From Hypoxylon rubiginosum (Eukaryota; Ascomycota; Sordariomycetes; Xylariales; Hypoxylaceae): 64,000 nucleotides of DNA. The position numbers and the translations under genes are program-made. The notes beneath the pieces are model-generated. The model saw only the letters and a list, made by a program, of their open reading frames with translations, searched no databases and was not told the origin of the DNA. Every line of letters starts with the position of its first letter. Positions within the stretch are counted from its first letter, which is position 1. The stretch is taken from NCBI GenBank assembly GCA_902806565.1, contig CADCXA010000011.1:310001-374000 (forward strand), written 5' to 3'. Positions 10,901-21,120 of this stretch are shown here, one piece after another.

Positions 10901-12644
10901 CGCCAAGCTTCACAAGGAAGCTTTAGGAACTGTTATCAATGCGCCGCTGAGCTTCTTTACTACTACCGACATCGGCATCGTGACTAACCTCTTCTCGCAA
11001 GACATGACCCTTATTGATGGCGAGCTTCCGCAGTCCTTCCTTAACATCACGGTCGAAACATTTGCTTGTCTAGGGATGGCCGCGGTCATTGCTACATCTT
11101 CGCCGTTCCTCGCCATCACTTACCCTTTTCTAGCTGTGGTTGTTTATGGCATACAGAAGTTCTATCTTCGCACGTCCCGCCAAATTCGGCTCCTAGATCT
11201 CGAAGCCAAGAGCCCCCTATAGTGGGTCTATTGATGATTTGTTCTTTGCGATAGGATCTTTGCTGATAGGACATAGCTCGCATTTCATCGACACGATCAA
11301 AGGGGTTGCGACTTTCCGGGCTTTTGGTTGGGTTCAGGACGGCATCGAGCTCAACAACAGACACCTCGATACTTCGCAGAGGCCGGCGTACCTCCTTGCC
11401 ATGATACAGCGATGGCTAGGTTTCACACTTCAAATTGTAGTAGGGGTTCTGGCCTTTGTCGTCGTCACCCTCGCCACGCAGTTACGTTCAAACACAGCAT
11501 TTACCGGGGCCAGTTTGGTTACGTTAATGAACTTCGGCGACAGCCTTTCTATTATAGTTCGCATGTACACAGCGCTTGAGACGTCTATCGGTGCAGTTAG
11601 CCGATTAAGGAGTTTTAGCGAGCGAGTTCGGTCTGAGAATCTAGAAGGCGAGGATGTAGTGCCCCCACCGGAGTGGCCATTAAAAGGGGCTATCCGGATC
11701 GATGGCGTTTCAGCATCTTACACGTAAGGTTCAAGTGTCCCTCTAGGCTAGGCAATATGCTAATCATCTCAAAGGGATGCTGATCCTCATTCTTCAGAGG
11801 GATCGAGCAGCAGCGACGACAAAGATACTGAAGGCTGTCAACACCTTGCCCTGAGGAACTTGAATATTTCAATAGCTCCTGGTGAGAAGGTCGCCATCTG
11901 CGGTCGGAGTGGAAGGTAATTTGTTTCCCCCCGATATCCTCTAATGGTTGAAGACTAAAGTCAAATCTTCTAACAAATAGTGGGAAATCCTCCACTATAC
12001 TCCTCCTCCTGCGACTGCTCAATCCTATCGCCCCGAACGTTGATAAGATCACTATCGATGAGACTCCTCTCCACAAAATTGATCGCGCTACTCTACGCCA
12101 GCGCATCATTGCCGTGCCCCAGGACCCCGTGTTTTTACCTGACGGGACCTCTTTTCAGGCCAACCTAGATCCCTTTAACTCCTCGGCCGAGGAGGAGTGC
12201 CGTGCTGTCCTCGAGACGGTCAACCTCTGGGATTTTGTTGATCAACGAGGCGGCCTTGGTGCTGGAATGACCGGGGATACTCTCTCCGGGGGCCAGAGAC
12301 AGCTATTTAATCTTGCACGTGCGATTCTAAGGCGAAGAACCAGGTCAAGACAGCTACAGGCCGAATTTGGAGAGAGGAGCGTCGCGGCTGGCGGTATTCT
12401 TCTTCTGGACGAGGTTAGCTCAAGTGTGGACCAAGGCACTGATAAGGCAATGCAGAACATCATAAGGGATGAGTTCGAAGGATATACGATTGTGATGGTC
12501 AGCCACCGGTTGGATATGGTGCTTGGGTTCGATACAGTTGTAGTGATGGATAAAGGAAGTATTGTCGAGACAGGCCGCCCGCAGCTTTTGGTGGAAACGA
12601 ACGGCTCCAAATTTAGGGAGCTTTGGTTGCTCGCTAATAAGTGA
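7968..12644 (+). CDS. ABC multidrug transporter, full-length ABCC (MRP) type
   Basis: Five exons (7968-8177, 8232-11221, 11277-11723, about 11811-11915, 11981-12644) give about 1471 residues. Order: an N-terminal membrane extension (TMD0, starting MEFSGCLNDESFG), membrane domain 1, nucleotide-binding domain 1 with Walker A GPIASGKST (about 630), signature LSGGQKQR (about 723) and Walker B FLVFDDVLSGLD, then membrane domain 2 and domain 2 with Walker A GRSGSGKSS, signature LSGGQRQLF and Walker B ILLLDEVSSSVD. Domain 1 has Asp where domain 2 has the catalytic Glu, the usual ABCC asymmetry with one weak ATP site. Intron 2 removes an apparent TAG (PLYSHFIDTIKGVATFRAFGW is restored), and intron 4 interrupts the second Walker A. 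The family exports amphipathic compounds or conjugates at plasma or vacuolar membrane; the substrate is not predictable. No biosynthetic cluster adjoins it. The exon-4 acceptor is ambiguous among tandem AGs. Confidence 0.93.
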
Positions 12645-13044
12645 TGAAGAGGCGAAGCATGACGGTGCCCCTTTTTCCCTCCTTTTTTTCCCCGGATGGA
12701 AAGTAATTCAGGAGAAAGTAGTAAGTAGTAAAATATATATTATGAATTACATAAATAAAGAAAAATCGTCGAATTCGCCCTCTGCGAGCAGCGAATTGGG
12801 TATCTATCTGGACCTTTTCTATCCGTCAACCTGACCCGAAAATTTGTGTATATATATGGGGGAGAATATCGCTTTCAGAGACATATTCGCCAGATTATGT
12901 CTTCGGAAAATCATCGTATTTTCGACAGCTCGAAATTTTTCTACCAAATAAGCCCACCCCCTAGCGATCAACGAGACGTTTTAAAGCTCAAGACTAAAAA
13001 GGAATGAATAGAAGCATTTAATATCATAGGTAACGAGGTACCAT
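12645..13044. other. Convergent 3' region of transporter and chitinase genes
   Basis: Four hundred bases separate the two converging stop codons and must hold both 3' ends. AT-rich segments, for example around 12730-12765 and 12845-12860, are plausible poly(A) signal regions. No gene is seen. Confidence 0.55.
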
Positions 13045-14273
13045 CTACGATTTCCAATCTCGTTGGTGGGTTCGTCGTACCCTCGTCGACGCCTTGCTAG
13101 ATTGCCTCGTGGTGTCTGCTTTTGCTCTTGGGTTTGCGTTTCCGCTTTTATGTCCACTTCCGTTGCCGTTGCCGTTGCCGTTGCCGTTAGCGTTGATATT
13201 GGCACTTCCACTCGCACCGGCGGATGGGCACTTGATATCGTTGGTGATGGCGTCCAAGAAGCCGTGGTTGGCCCAGACCTGGGACATATCCCAGATCATG
13301 ACACCACCGAAGCTCGAAAACGACTTGCTGTAGGCGATGATAGGAACCAACTTATCGGGCGCTTTGTAGGAGGCCTTCTCCGAGGATGTGACGGCGGACG
13401 GCCCTCCGGGGATGCCGAGGAAGACCTTGACTTTGGGGTTCTTGCTTGAGCGCGCCCACTGGTCCCACACGGCCATGTTGAATCCGCCCTTCGAAGGATC
13501 GCTTTTTCCGTCCGTAGGGCCGAAGACCCGAATGTCGCACGTGGGGTTATTGTAGAATTGCACCATGATGAAATCGAAAGCTACGGCATTGTTGCCTAGC
13601 AGCACTTCTTGGTTGTTCTGGTCCGGATACGGACATTGGGGGGCGGCGGAGAGATAGAAGGTCTTACCGCTGCCTGCGTTGGCCTTGTCAATATGTTTGC
13701 GAAGGCGAGCGGCGAACGGCGCCATGTTCTGGAGGGGTGCCTCGATGTCAAGGTCGAATCCATCAACGACAGCATCGCCGAAAGGCCGTTTGCTACTGCC
13801 ACCACTGCCATGAGGGCCAAACATGTTCCAGACCTGGTCGGCTAGCGATCGGCCATGCTGCGGACTTAATGGCCCGGCGTTGAACATGGAGCCGCCAATA
13901 GACAGCAGGATAGTCTTGCCCATCTTTTGGCAAGAGGATATCTCCTGGCTAAAATCGTATTCTGTCAGTTCCATAGCTCGGTTCATTGCGACGACGTGAG
14001 GTATTATACGTACCCGATATTGTCATTCTTCTCCATATTGGTCAAACTGAGCTCCACCGGGCTGAAATTGGATAAGAATGCGATGGGGATGATGTCTACG
14101 GCGGCATTGGAGCAGTACTCGGCTAGGGTTTTCTGGGATTTCCCAGCATCTACAGCACCTGCTGAATTCTGCCCCCAGTATATGGCAATATTGTCCGAAG
14201 CGCCAGGATGATAACCTGCGAGGGTCTGGCCAGCCCAGAGAAGGCCAGCAGCGAAGACACACTGTCGAAACAT
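13045..14273 (-). CDS. Class III (GH18) endochitinase, secreted
   Basis: Exons 14273-14014 and 13948-13045 encode 387 residues. A signal peptide, MFRQCVFAAGLLWAGQTLA, precedes the GH18 barrel: NIAIYWGQNSAG for strand 1, ILLSIGGS for strand 3, and DGFDLDIE (residues about 149-156) with the acid/base Glu. MIWDMSQ near the C-terminal end of the barrel is the last conserved strand. The enzyme should cleave beta-1,4-GlcNAc bonds in chitin, in the wall or outside the cell. After the catalytic domain comes a low-complexity tail of alternating Asn and Gly, then a Lys/Arg/Ser-rich end; no chitin-binding domain is visible. The same frame is open upstream to an ATG at 14402, but 14273 directly opens a classic signal peptide, so I prefer it. 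A TATATATATTTAA element lies at 14553-14541 on this strand. Confidence 0.92.
13157..13189. repeat. Hexanucleotide repeat coding for the chitinase Asn-Gly tail
   Basis: About five copies of GTTGCC (plus strand) lie within the C-terminal coding part of the chitinase and read as alternating Asn and Gly on the minus strand. The six-base unit means gain or loss of copies keeps the frame. Confidence 0.85.
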
Positions 14274-14540
14274 TGCGATAGCACAATGTATTGAGCTAAG
14301 GAGAGTGAACGTTGAAAACAATAGGGATTTGAAGTTAGTAGTTGTGGTATTGGTATGGGAGACTCGGTCTCTGTGTGTACCCGTTCGAAGAAGCGAATGC
14401 AAGTGGAAAAGAGAGTAGAATGGTCCTATTCTGCTGGGCAGCAGCTATGAATGAAAGGAAAAAAGCATGTAATGATTGTGTTAGGATGAGAACGGTGGAG
14501 TGGCAGTAGATAAGAGGAGGACAAGAGGAACGGTCCATGG

Positions 14541-14553
14541 TTAAATATATATA
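14541..14553 (-). promoter_or_regulatory. TATA-like element upstream of the chitinase gene
   Basis: On the minus strand the sequence reads TATATATATTTAA, about 270 bases before the chosen start codon. That distance would imply a 5' leader of over 200 bases holding upstream ATGs at 14538 and 14402. Assignment as a core promoter is inference. Confidence 0.35.
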
Positions 14554-16300
14554 GTTCGAGAGACGTCAAACTCTGGTGAGAAAGAGAGTCAAAATACTAT
14601 GTGGAAGTATACTTACTCGCCATCGATACGCAACTAGTTCCCTGTTCTAGGTGGTCGGGTGTCTGGGGATGGGAAGCATTCCAGACAGCGGCTAACTCTC
14701 TCTCCTATACTAAAACAGAACACTTGTCCTAGAGGCGATCAATACTTTCCCCTCCTCACCCCAACCGCTACACATAGTATAAGGCGTGCTTTGTCGAGGT
14801 TGGAGAGATGATGCGAATCAGTTTCCGCTACGACGCATTATATTTTGGACACGGCATTACGTGCCGTGGGAGGAGAGCAGCGCCGGCTCGTCCTAACGCT
14901 ATCTAGAGCCAGGCACGAGAATGCCATGCTACATAGTAGACTCTTGATAGGTATCTGCCTACTGCTTGGAAAGTAAGTTTTTGCGTTTCCAGTCAGGTCG
15001 GCTGCTTCGTGCGTGTGTAATAAAAGGTCTGAGTGGTAAGTTGTAGGTAAGAGGATATAAAACTGCAGTGTGCAACCCCTCCACCGCCCCCCCCCTTTTC
15101 CCTTTTCCCTTTTCCTTTTCACTCTTCTCTCTACCTGTGCGGCAGACGCTAGAACCCGCTTAGATTTCTGGGCGTCCCTTGACTTTGAACAGTGAAGAAT
15201 AACAGGGCTATCTGGGTTAAAGTTGTTGGAATGCCAAAGCATAAGGGCCACGTGGCTGGAGGTTGCGTGGGTGCGTAGTGTGCACTTGAAGACGTATAAA
15301 ATATCTGAGACACCCAACGTTTGCGCGGCTGCGCCACGGCAGCGTATGAGCTCTATTCCCTTAGCATGCCTATCCGCAGATTTACCCATGCCATTTAATC
15401 AGTGTGAAATAGTGAGGCTGATTATGTATTTCAAAAGCCATCATCCAACAATGTTAACCTCGGGTTCATTCAGCATCAGCATTCAGCCTTAGTCCGCTAC
15501 ATCTGGCAGTCAACAGGCACAACAGCATGCAGATCCGAGTCCAACTTCCCTCAACTGAGTAAAGTTGACTCTTGTATTAAATCTTGAATTAACTAGCACC
15601 AACTAGCATCAACTACATAGTACATAAGTCACCTATAAGATACCTAGGTACAGTGCCTTCACCTGTTGTGCCAAGGTGGTAGAGGTGGCAGAGGTGGTAT
15701 GAAGGTGCTTACCTAGACAGATGGACTGACTCGCTTCACGATAGGAGCCCTCATTGTTATTTCGGGGTTGGCGAGTTGCTAGATGGGGAGAATCGACTCC
15801 AATAGCTGCCAAACACCGTAGTTTGTCGTGGATAACAGCATCCGTGTGTCATGCTTCCTACACTTGACTCGGCTTCACTGATCATATGGTTGACATATTT
15901 TAATAATCCCATGATGCAGGCCTCATCGGCAGTCCAACGTGATCGTGAAACACGAGTGGAAATTTCCAAGTTAGGCTGTAACGTAAATGACTCGTTGCTC
16001 TTCTTCGATATGCCGACTATATAACCACAGGGCTACGACAGCCGTCCCTCCTTTTATAAGGACTAGCATCTTTCAATTCGTAGTCGTTATTGTTCCACCT
16101 AAACAGCGCACGCGTTACACACTCGTGGAACTCGACCTTAGTCGATGTAGTCTAGGTACGCGCGACCACTACAGTATTAACGCTTGGCTATTTGAATGTA
16201 TTTCCTAAGGTATATGGTGTAAATGTACGAATCGCTATACCGCTGCCACCACCTACTAGACTTGGACCTCCTCACAAAAGCTACCAGGTAGCTACCTAGG

Positions 16301-16320
16301 AGGTATGTAAATACATACCT
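16301..16320. repeat. Perfect inverted repeat AGGTATGT-AAAT-ACATACCT
   Basis: Two 8-base arms are separated by four bases and embedded in CCTACCT/AGGTAGG-type sequence, about 240 bases beyond the stop codon of the gene at 16562. It belongs to the same AGGTA-rich motif family found elsewhere between genes. It could form a hairpin in a 3' leader transcript. Confidence 0.7.
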
Positions 16321-16561
16321 ACCTGCCAATCGGCTCATTAAATACTACTGCCAATTATGAATGTACATGATTATATGCTTCATATGCCTCTTTTTTTTAT
16401 TTTAAACACCGATACAACCCGCTCCGTGATGCATACCACGCAATGCTTAGAAATACCCCCTCAAATCCCAAGATCAAACGCCGGCACGGTCCTCGGGGGA
16501 TATAGTACGTACAGCCCGATCTTACTTTATTCCAGTTTCTTCCGTAAAGTTGCAAGGTATC

Positions 16562-19500
16562 TTAGGGTTGAATGCTCTGCCTCCATCGCTCCACCCGATC
16601 CATTTGAGCGGGCGGCTGTATCGGCATGCCATATGGATTACTCATCTGGACACCATATCCGTTCGGAACATACGGTAGTTGGCCTACCACACTGCCGCCC
16701 GTAGCATAGGCGTTCGCCACCATCCCGGGATTCATCATACCTGTCCCTATGCTTTGGCTAGGGTATCCGCCCAGAGCCGTGCTCGTTCGCAGATGGCCGA
16801 TCGCGCCTCCAGTGCCATCGTTGAACCGGCCAGCCATGTAGCCTCCTGGCCGGTTCAAGTTCGGCGTGCTGAGGCTGGAAGGCATCTGATTACGAAGCGC
16901 CGCCATCTTTTGCTCCTGACTCTGCCTATAGCGGGCGGCTTCCTCCTGCTTCGCCCTGTCCGCTTCTGCCCTGGGATCGCTCAGGATATTTCTCGATCCA
17001 TTTCGCGCGCCGAGCACGTCGGCGAGCGAATGGCGCTTCGTGAGTTTCGGAGCATCGTTGGCAATACCGCTAGTGAGCATCATACTGGCCACCCTACCCT
17101 CGCGGGCCTCACGTTCGGCTTGCAAACGACGGCGTCTCTGACCCAGGGTTTCTTCCTCTTTTGGCTTGAGCTTTTTGTCTTGGCTCTTGCCATCATTTTC
17201 ATCCTCCTTGAAAGCATCGCCTATTTGGCTTAGAAGTTCCGTCGAAAATGCGGAGCTAACAGGTCTAGCTTGCGGAAGAAGATTGTCGCCTTGCTCACGA
17301 GCCTTCAGGCGGCGCATGCGCTCTCCTAGTGTTTCTCCTTCAACCTCATCCTCCTCGGGAGTATGTACACGAAGCTGGAGACTTGGGGCTACAAGGCTAC
17401 CACTGGCATTGTTCACATTGTGCATGCCTTGGCCAAGTGTCATCATGCTCTGCCGCTTCACCGGGCCCGCCTCCTTTCCTTGAAGCCGGTCACGGCGGCG
17501 ACTCAAGGGTTCGTTGTCTTCCATGTCACGTCGTTCCATCAAGCCAAGCGGCCGGTTGATTTCGGCAATAGTGGCTGTCATATCGTTATTTTGTCCCCTT
17601 GAAGCCATGAGCAAGCCTAGCGGCGTATCTTCGTCTTCTGAACTGTTGGCAGGATCCACGTTGGGATCTTCCCAAGCTAGATTTATCTTCTTGCCTTTAC
17701 GAGCTTCGCGCTCGATTTGGGCAACGGTGTCCATATCGAGAAGCGTAGAATGGAGGCCATTAGGAAAAGCGGTAGCGACCGGCCGAGTACGAAGCTTCTG
17801 TTGTTGCTTTCGAATCTGAAGTTCGGCTAACAACGTGGTTGGCGGCCCATCATAAAGTGGCTCTTCTTCCTCGCTTTCTTCGTCTTGGTCTTGTCCAGGC
17901 ACCGGTTGGCCATCGATAGAGCTAGGTAACCGTTGTCTCTCCTCGTCCTGTTCATCTTTTCCATTCGGTGCCTCGTCCATTCTCGTACCTGCCAAACTGG
18001 CATTTCGTTGCCCTTCTTGGGATATTGAATGTCGGCTGAGAGCACTGGGCTTCCGAAGATGTAAGAAAGAGCTGCGCTTCTTCGGCTCCAACAGATCAGT
18101 AGTGCTAGCACTTTTCATGTGGGACTTCCGTTTCTTCTCAGTCCCGTAGACCTCCGACCCCAGCGTTCCCGCAAATGCATGGTCTGTGAAAGCGGAAACA
18201 GGCGCCTTAGCGGAGGCGTCCAGAATACTATCTAGGGTGGCCATCGCAGAGCCGTCTTTTAGCTGGACGGTGGGAAGCTCAGACGGTAGATCAAAGAAAG
18301 CACTGGCGCGGAGCTGCGGTGGTAGACCATCAAGCCTTGATTTTCGCTTATCAATGTCTATGATGGACGTACGAGACTTCCGCGCATCTTTATTGATTGC
18401 TCCCTGGTCAAGTCGAGGTTGGAATTGCGATTGGCGCTGGCCTTCTGAGCCTGAGGGTACCCGCGGCTCCGCATCGAGATCAGCAGCCGCCAGATGATTA
18501 GCTTGTTCATAACCGGACCCTGTAGGGTCTGGTAGAGGGTCAGACAGAAATTCGGGTAGCCAAGTAGTGCTAGACTGTCGATTCGTTTCTGTCATTTTCT
18601 CCAGAACCTGCGATCTGCGTGCGTTCCGCGCCTCGGCTTTCGGTTTCTTGGACAGTTTTTGTGGCAAATTGAGCATCAACGGGACACGCGCCGGATAAAA
18701 GAGCATGGTTTGGCCAGTCTCGGGGTCCATGTACGATTTTGGTCGGACGGTCGGGGGTCCGATTGGTCGCGAAATGACGGGTCTCGAAGGATTCGGGTCT
18801 TCCTCGTCCTTCGATAGATCGTAATCAAAGGGCTGTAAGAAGGGGGTATCCGTTGACGGCCCGTTAGTGAGCGAAGGCATAAACAAGGTCTCTTCTAGAT
18901 CAACATCAGACGGGCAGTGAGCTCCGTCGAAATCGGCGAAGGCTTTCTCCGCCAGTTCGTAAGTCCCAGTAGACCCAGCAGAAGTTGGAGGCCTGTCATC
19001 ACGGCCATCGTGTTCATCTCCCCGTCGTGCCTCGGCGACGGCCTGGTCCCAGTAATCATAACCATTCGACGTGCCGTACTGTTCTGCATTAGGCGTGAGA
19101 TCGATGTCCTCCATCCGGGGTATTTTTAACGTCTCCTCTTCTGGTTCTTCGGCCAGCCTGTCCGCCGCATCCATGGCGGCCGGGGTAAGCGTGGTAGGCT
19201 CCAACTCGGCTATGTCTGTTAAAGTCGGCTTAGATGCAGACCGAACACTCCGTACGGAACTCTTTCCCGGGCCCTGTCTTGACATGAAACCACCGACTTC
19301 AGACTCGGCCGCCGAGAGCGTACCTGAGCCGGATCTCAGCCGCGTTGGATTCGAAAGCAGAGAGGGGTTGGGTGACATGACGAAGCCGGCAGGGGAGTAT
19401 CCACCGTACCGCGCAGCGCTATTGGTTTCGAGTATCGAGCTGGCGGTCGACAATGGTTTTGAAACGGGGAAAGAGACTGGTTCGTTGTCTTCGGGAATGG

Positions 19501-20314
19501 AGCCAATACTTGCAGCTAGTATCGACGACCTTCGGCTCTCGTTGCGTTTCTGTTCCTCGTGTAGATCTCGAATCGCGTCCTCGATGGACGACGTCATAGA
19601 AAGTTTTTCTGCTGTAGCTTCGAGTTGGGCGATATTAGTTACGTACGAAGAAGACCGAGTGTTGGAATCAGGTGTTGGATGGCGCAATGAGACGCTCTTC
19701 GTAGACGCGGCACGGACGATGGGCATTGGTTTCACGAGTACGGGCTGGCGCTGTCGAGAAGGCGGTTCCTTCACTTTGGACTCTCCTGCTGTGCTACCGC
19801 CCGTCGCTTTTAGATCTAGCGGATGGATATTGACATTGCTGGACGGAAGATCGTCATCGGCAGCCAACTTGAGATATGGACTTGAACCAATGTTGCTTCT
19901 GTAAGGGGTTTGGTTGGGACTAGACGAAGGAGAAGAGAGAGTCGTGTCAGGAGATAGGAGTCCGTATTCGCTACGACTGTTGTGTGTGGCTCGTGTTGGT
20001 GACAGCGATTGGACCACCGTGTTAATGCGGGCGCCGGCCCTGGTTGTGGCCGTGCTACCAATCTTTTTATGGCTAGCTTTATCGTGAGGATTGCTCTCGG
20101 CCACCTCGCCACCCGCAGCACCAACTCCTACCCCTGCCCCTGAGTAAAAGTCGCTATCCATGGATAAGGGAGTAAAGGTTGACTCGACAGCGGGGAGGAA
20201 GGGCATCGGCGACGAGGAATGCGCCGGGGAAAGCGACATCGAAGGCGACGGGCCGTAGTTTCGATCGTCATCGTCGTTGTCGTGTTGAGGGACCTGTCCA
20301 TACGCCGCAGCCAT
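16562..20314 (-). CDS. Large disordered fungal protein of unknown function (1250 residues)
   Basis: A single uninterrupted frame encodes 1250 residues from the ATG at 20314, which sits in a good start context (ACC before ATGG) and begins MAAAYGQVPQ. The frame also runs 23 codons upstream to an ATG at 20383. The N-terminal two thirds is Ser/Pro/Thr-rich with acidic stretches and no recognisable fold. Near the C-terminus a short basic motif recurs: EPLSRRRDRLQGKE (about 934), ETLGERMRRLKARE (about 991) and ETLGQRRRRLQAERE (about 1055), with related TPLGLLMASR and RPLGLMERRD just before. The last 100 residues are rich in Gly, Asn, Met and Tyr. Such proteins often act as scaffolds, but I do not recognise this one and assign no function. 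It is transcribed away from another large unknown gene at 26394 across a 6 kb gene-free gap. Confidence 0.82.
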   Translation of the reverse strand: MAAAYGQVPQHDNDDDDRNYGPSPSMSLSPAHSSSPMPFLPAVESTFTPLSMDSDFYSGAGVGVGAAGGEVAESNPHDKASHKKIGSTATTRAGARINTVVQSLSPTRATHNSRSEYGLLSPDTTLSSPSSSPNQTPYRSNIGSSPYLKLAADDDLPSSNVNIHPLDLKATGGSTAGESKVKEPPSRQRQPVLVKPMPIVRAASTKSVSLRHPTPDSNTRSSSYVTNIAQLEATAEKLSMTSSIEDAIRDLHEEQKRNESRRSSILAASIGSIPEDNEPVSFPVSKPLSTASSILETNSAARYGGYSPAGFVMSPNPSLLSNPTRLRSGSGTLSAAESEVGGFMSRQGPGKSSVRSVRSASKPTLTDIAELEPTTLTPAAMDAADRLAEEPEEETLKIPRMEDIDLTPNAEQYGTSNGYDYWDQAVAEARRGDEHDGRDDRPPTSAGSTGTYELAEKAFADFDGAHCPSDVDLEETLFMPSLTNGPSTDTPFLQPFDYDLSKDEEDPNPSRPVISRPIGPPTVRPKSYMDPETGQTMLFYPARVPLMLNLPQKLSKKPKAEARNARRSQVLEKMTETNRQSSTTWLPEFLSDPLPDPTGSGYEQANHLAAADLDAEPRVPSGSEGQRQSQFQPRLDQGAINKDARKSRTSIIDIDKRKSRLDGLPPQLRASAFFDLPSELPTVQLKDGSAMATLDSILDASAKAPVSAFTDHAFAGTLGSEVYGTEKKRKSHMKSASTTDLLEPKKRSSFLHLRKPSALSRHSISQEGQRNASLAGTRMDEAPNGKDEQDEERQRLPSSIDGQPVPGQDQDEESEEEEPLYDGPPTTLLAELQIRKQQQKLRTRPVATAFPNGLHSTLLDMDTVAQIEREARKGKKINLAWEDPNVDPANSSEDEDTPLGLLMASRGQNNDMTATIAEINRPLGLMERRDMEDNEPLSRRRDRLQGKEAGPVKRQSMMTLGQGMHNVNNASGSLVAPSLQLRVHTPEEDEVEGETLGERMRRLKAREQGDNLLPQARPVSSAFSTELLSQIGDAFKEDENDGKSQDKKLKPKEEETLGQRRRRLQAEREAREGRVASMMLTSGIANDAPKLTKRHSLADVLGARNGSRNILSDPRAEADRAKQEEAARYRQSQEQKMAALRNQMPSSLSTPNLNRPGGYMAGRFNDGTGGAIGHLRTSTALGGYPSQSIGTGMMNPGMVANAYATGGSVVGQLPYVPNGYGVQMSNPYGMPIQPPAQMDRVERWRQSIQP

Positions 20315-21072
20315 GGTCCGAGGGTCGAGTTTGTTATCTCGTTCCACGTTCCAGGAGTAAGGGAAAAGGCCAAAATAGTGCAAGTATTTATTAGTTGTGG
20401 CGTTATTGGTGCAGTATTGGTATTACGAGAGGGAGATTATAAAAGGATAGATCGCGAGCACCGGTAACACGTCGCGCATGTGTTGGTCCAATATACGGCA
20501 GCTCAAGCAGAAGAGAGCAATATTTTACAGTTGATATAGCGGCTCGTATAGACTTGACTTATGAAGGATTTGATTTGAATACATAGAGCAACAATAGAGA
20601 AGAATGAAGTGATGGAGAGGAAGAGAGGGAGGGAGACAGCTGACACGAATCTGACGAGATAGAGAGTCTCGATAGGGATAGCAAATGGAAATTCACGATC
20701 AAAGCAAAAGGAAGTATCAGCAGGAGCAGGGAAGTAAATGAATCATGGACGCGATAAGCTGTCCCCCCTTCTACTATGTACTGGACATGGGCAACAAAAA
20801 GAATGATAGAAGAGCAATGTAAACCCCCCAAAAATAAGAAGAGATAAAGTTGAATCTCGGGCCGCTGCAGCAGCGATTCTATGAATCAGTCAATTAATTT
20901 TCCATGATAGCTAGGATTCGGATTAGGTCCAAAGGTTGTTATCCTTGTCAGGTTACAGGTAACGATATGGGTAGTTGGGTGAAAGATACGCGATGCAAAA
21001 AGGGACGGAAAAAGACGGTTGAACGGGTCGAACTGGCGAAGACGGCGGGTTATGGTGGAACAGCGTCGCACA

Positions 21073-21120
21073 TAGCACGTAGCACGTACCTAGCACGTAG
21101 GCTGGTAGCACGTAGCACGA
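21073..21120. repeat. Clustered TAGCACG units
   Basis: Five copies of TAGCACG or its close variants occur within 48 bases, partly in tandem and partly separated by ACC or GCTGG spacers. The location is about 750 bases upstream of the gene starting at 20314. Confidence 0.7.

Larger units (their letters stand above)
14274..16561. other. Intergenic region upstream of the chitinase gene
   Basis: This 2.3 kb stretch has the chitinase promoter at its left end, including a TATA-like element at 14541-14553, and the 3' region of the next leftward gene at its right end. A 183-codon frame at 15389-14838 (minus) shows no recognisable domain and is probably chance. Motifs of the ACCTAGGTA type occur near 15640 and 16290, and a hairpin-forming palindrome lies at 16301-16320. 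I see no RNA gene. Confidence 0.5.

Noticed and set aside
7968..14273. Transporter, chitinase and neighbours as part of a secondary-metabolite cluster
   Set aside because: No synthase, tailoring oxidase or pathway regulator is present in the window.
14274..14402. Upstream in-frame ATG of the chitinase at 14402
   Set aside because: The 43-residue extension is Thr/Ser/Leu-rich and would bury the typical signal peptide that begins at 14273; kept only as an alternative start.
14838..15389. 183-codon minus-strand frame
   Set aside because: No recognisable domain, biased composition, and no sensible intron model; probably a chance frame in the chitinase upstream region.
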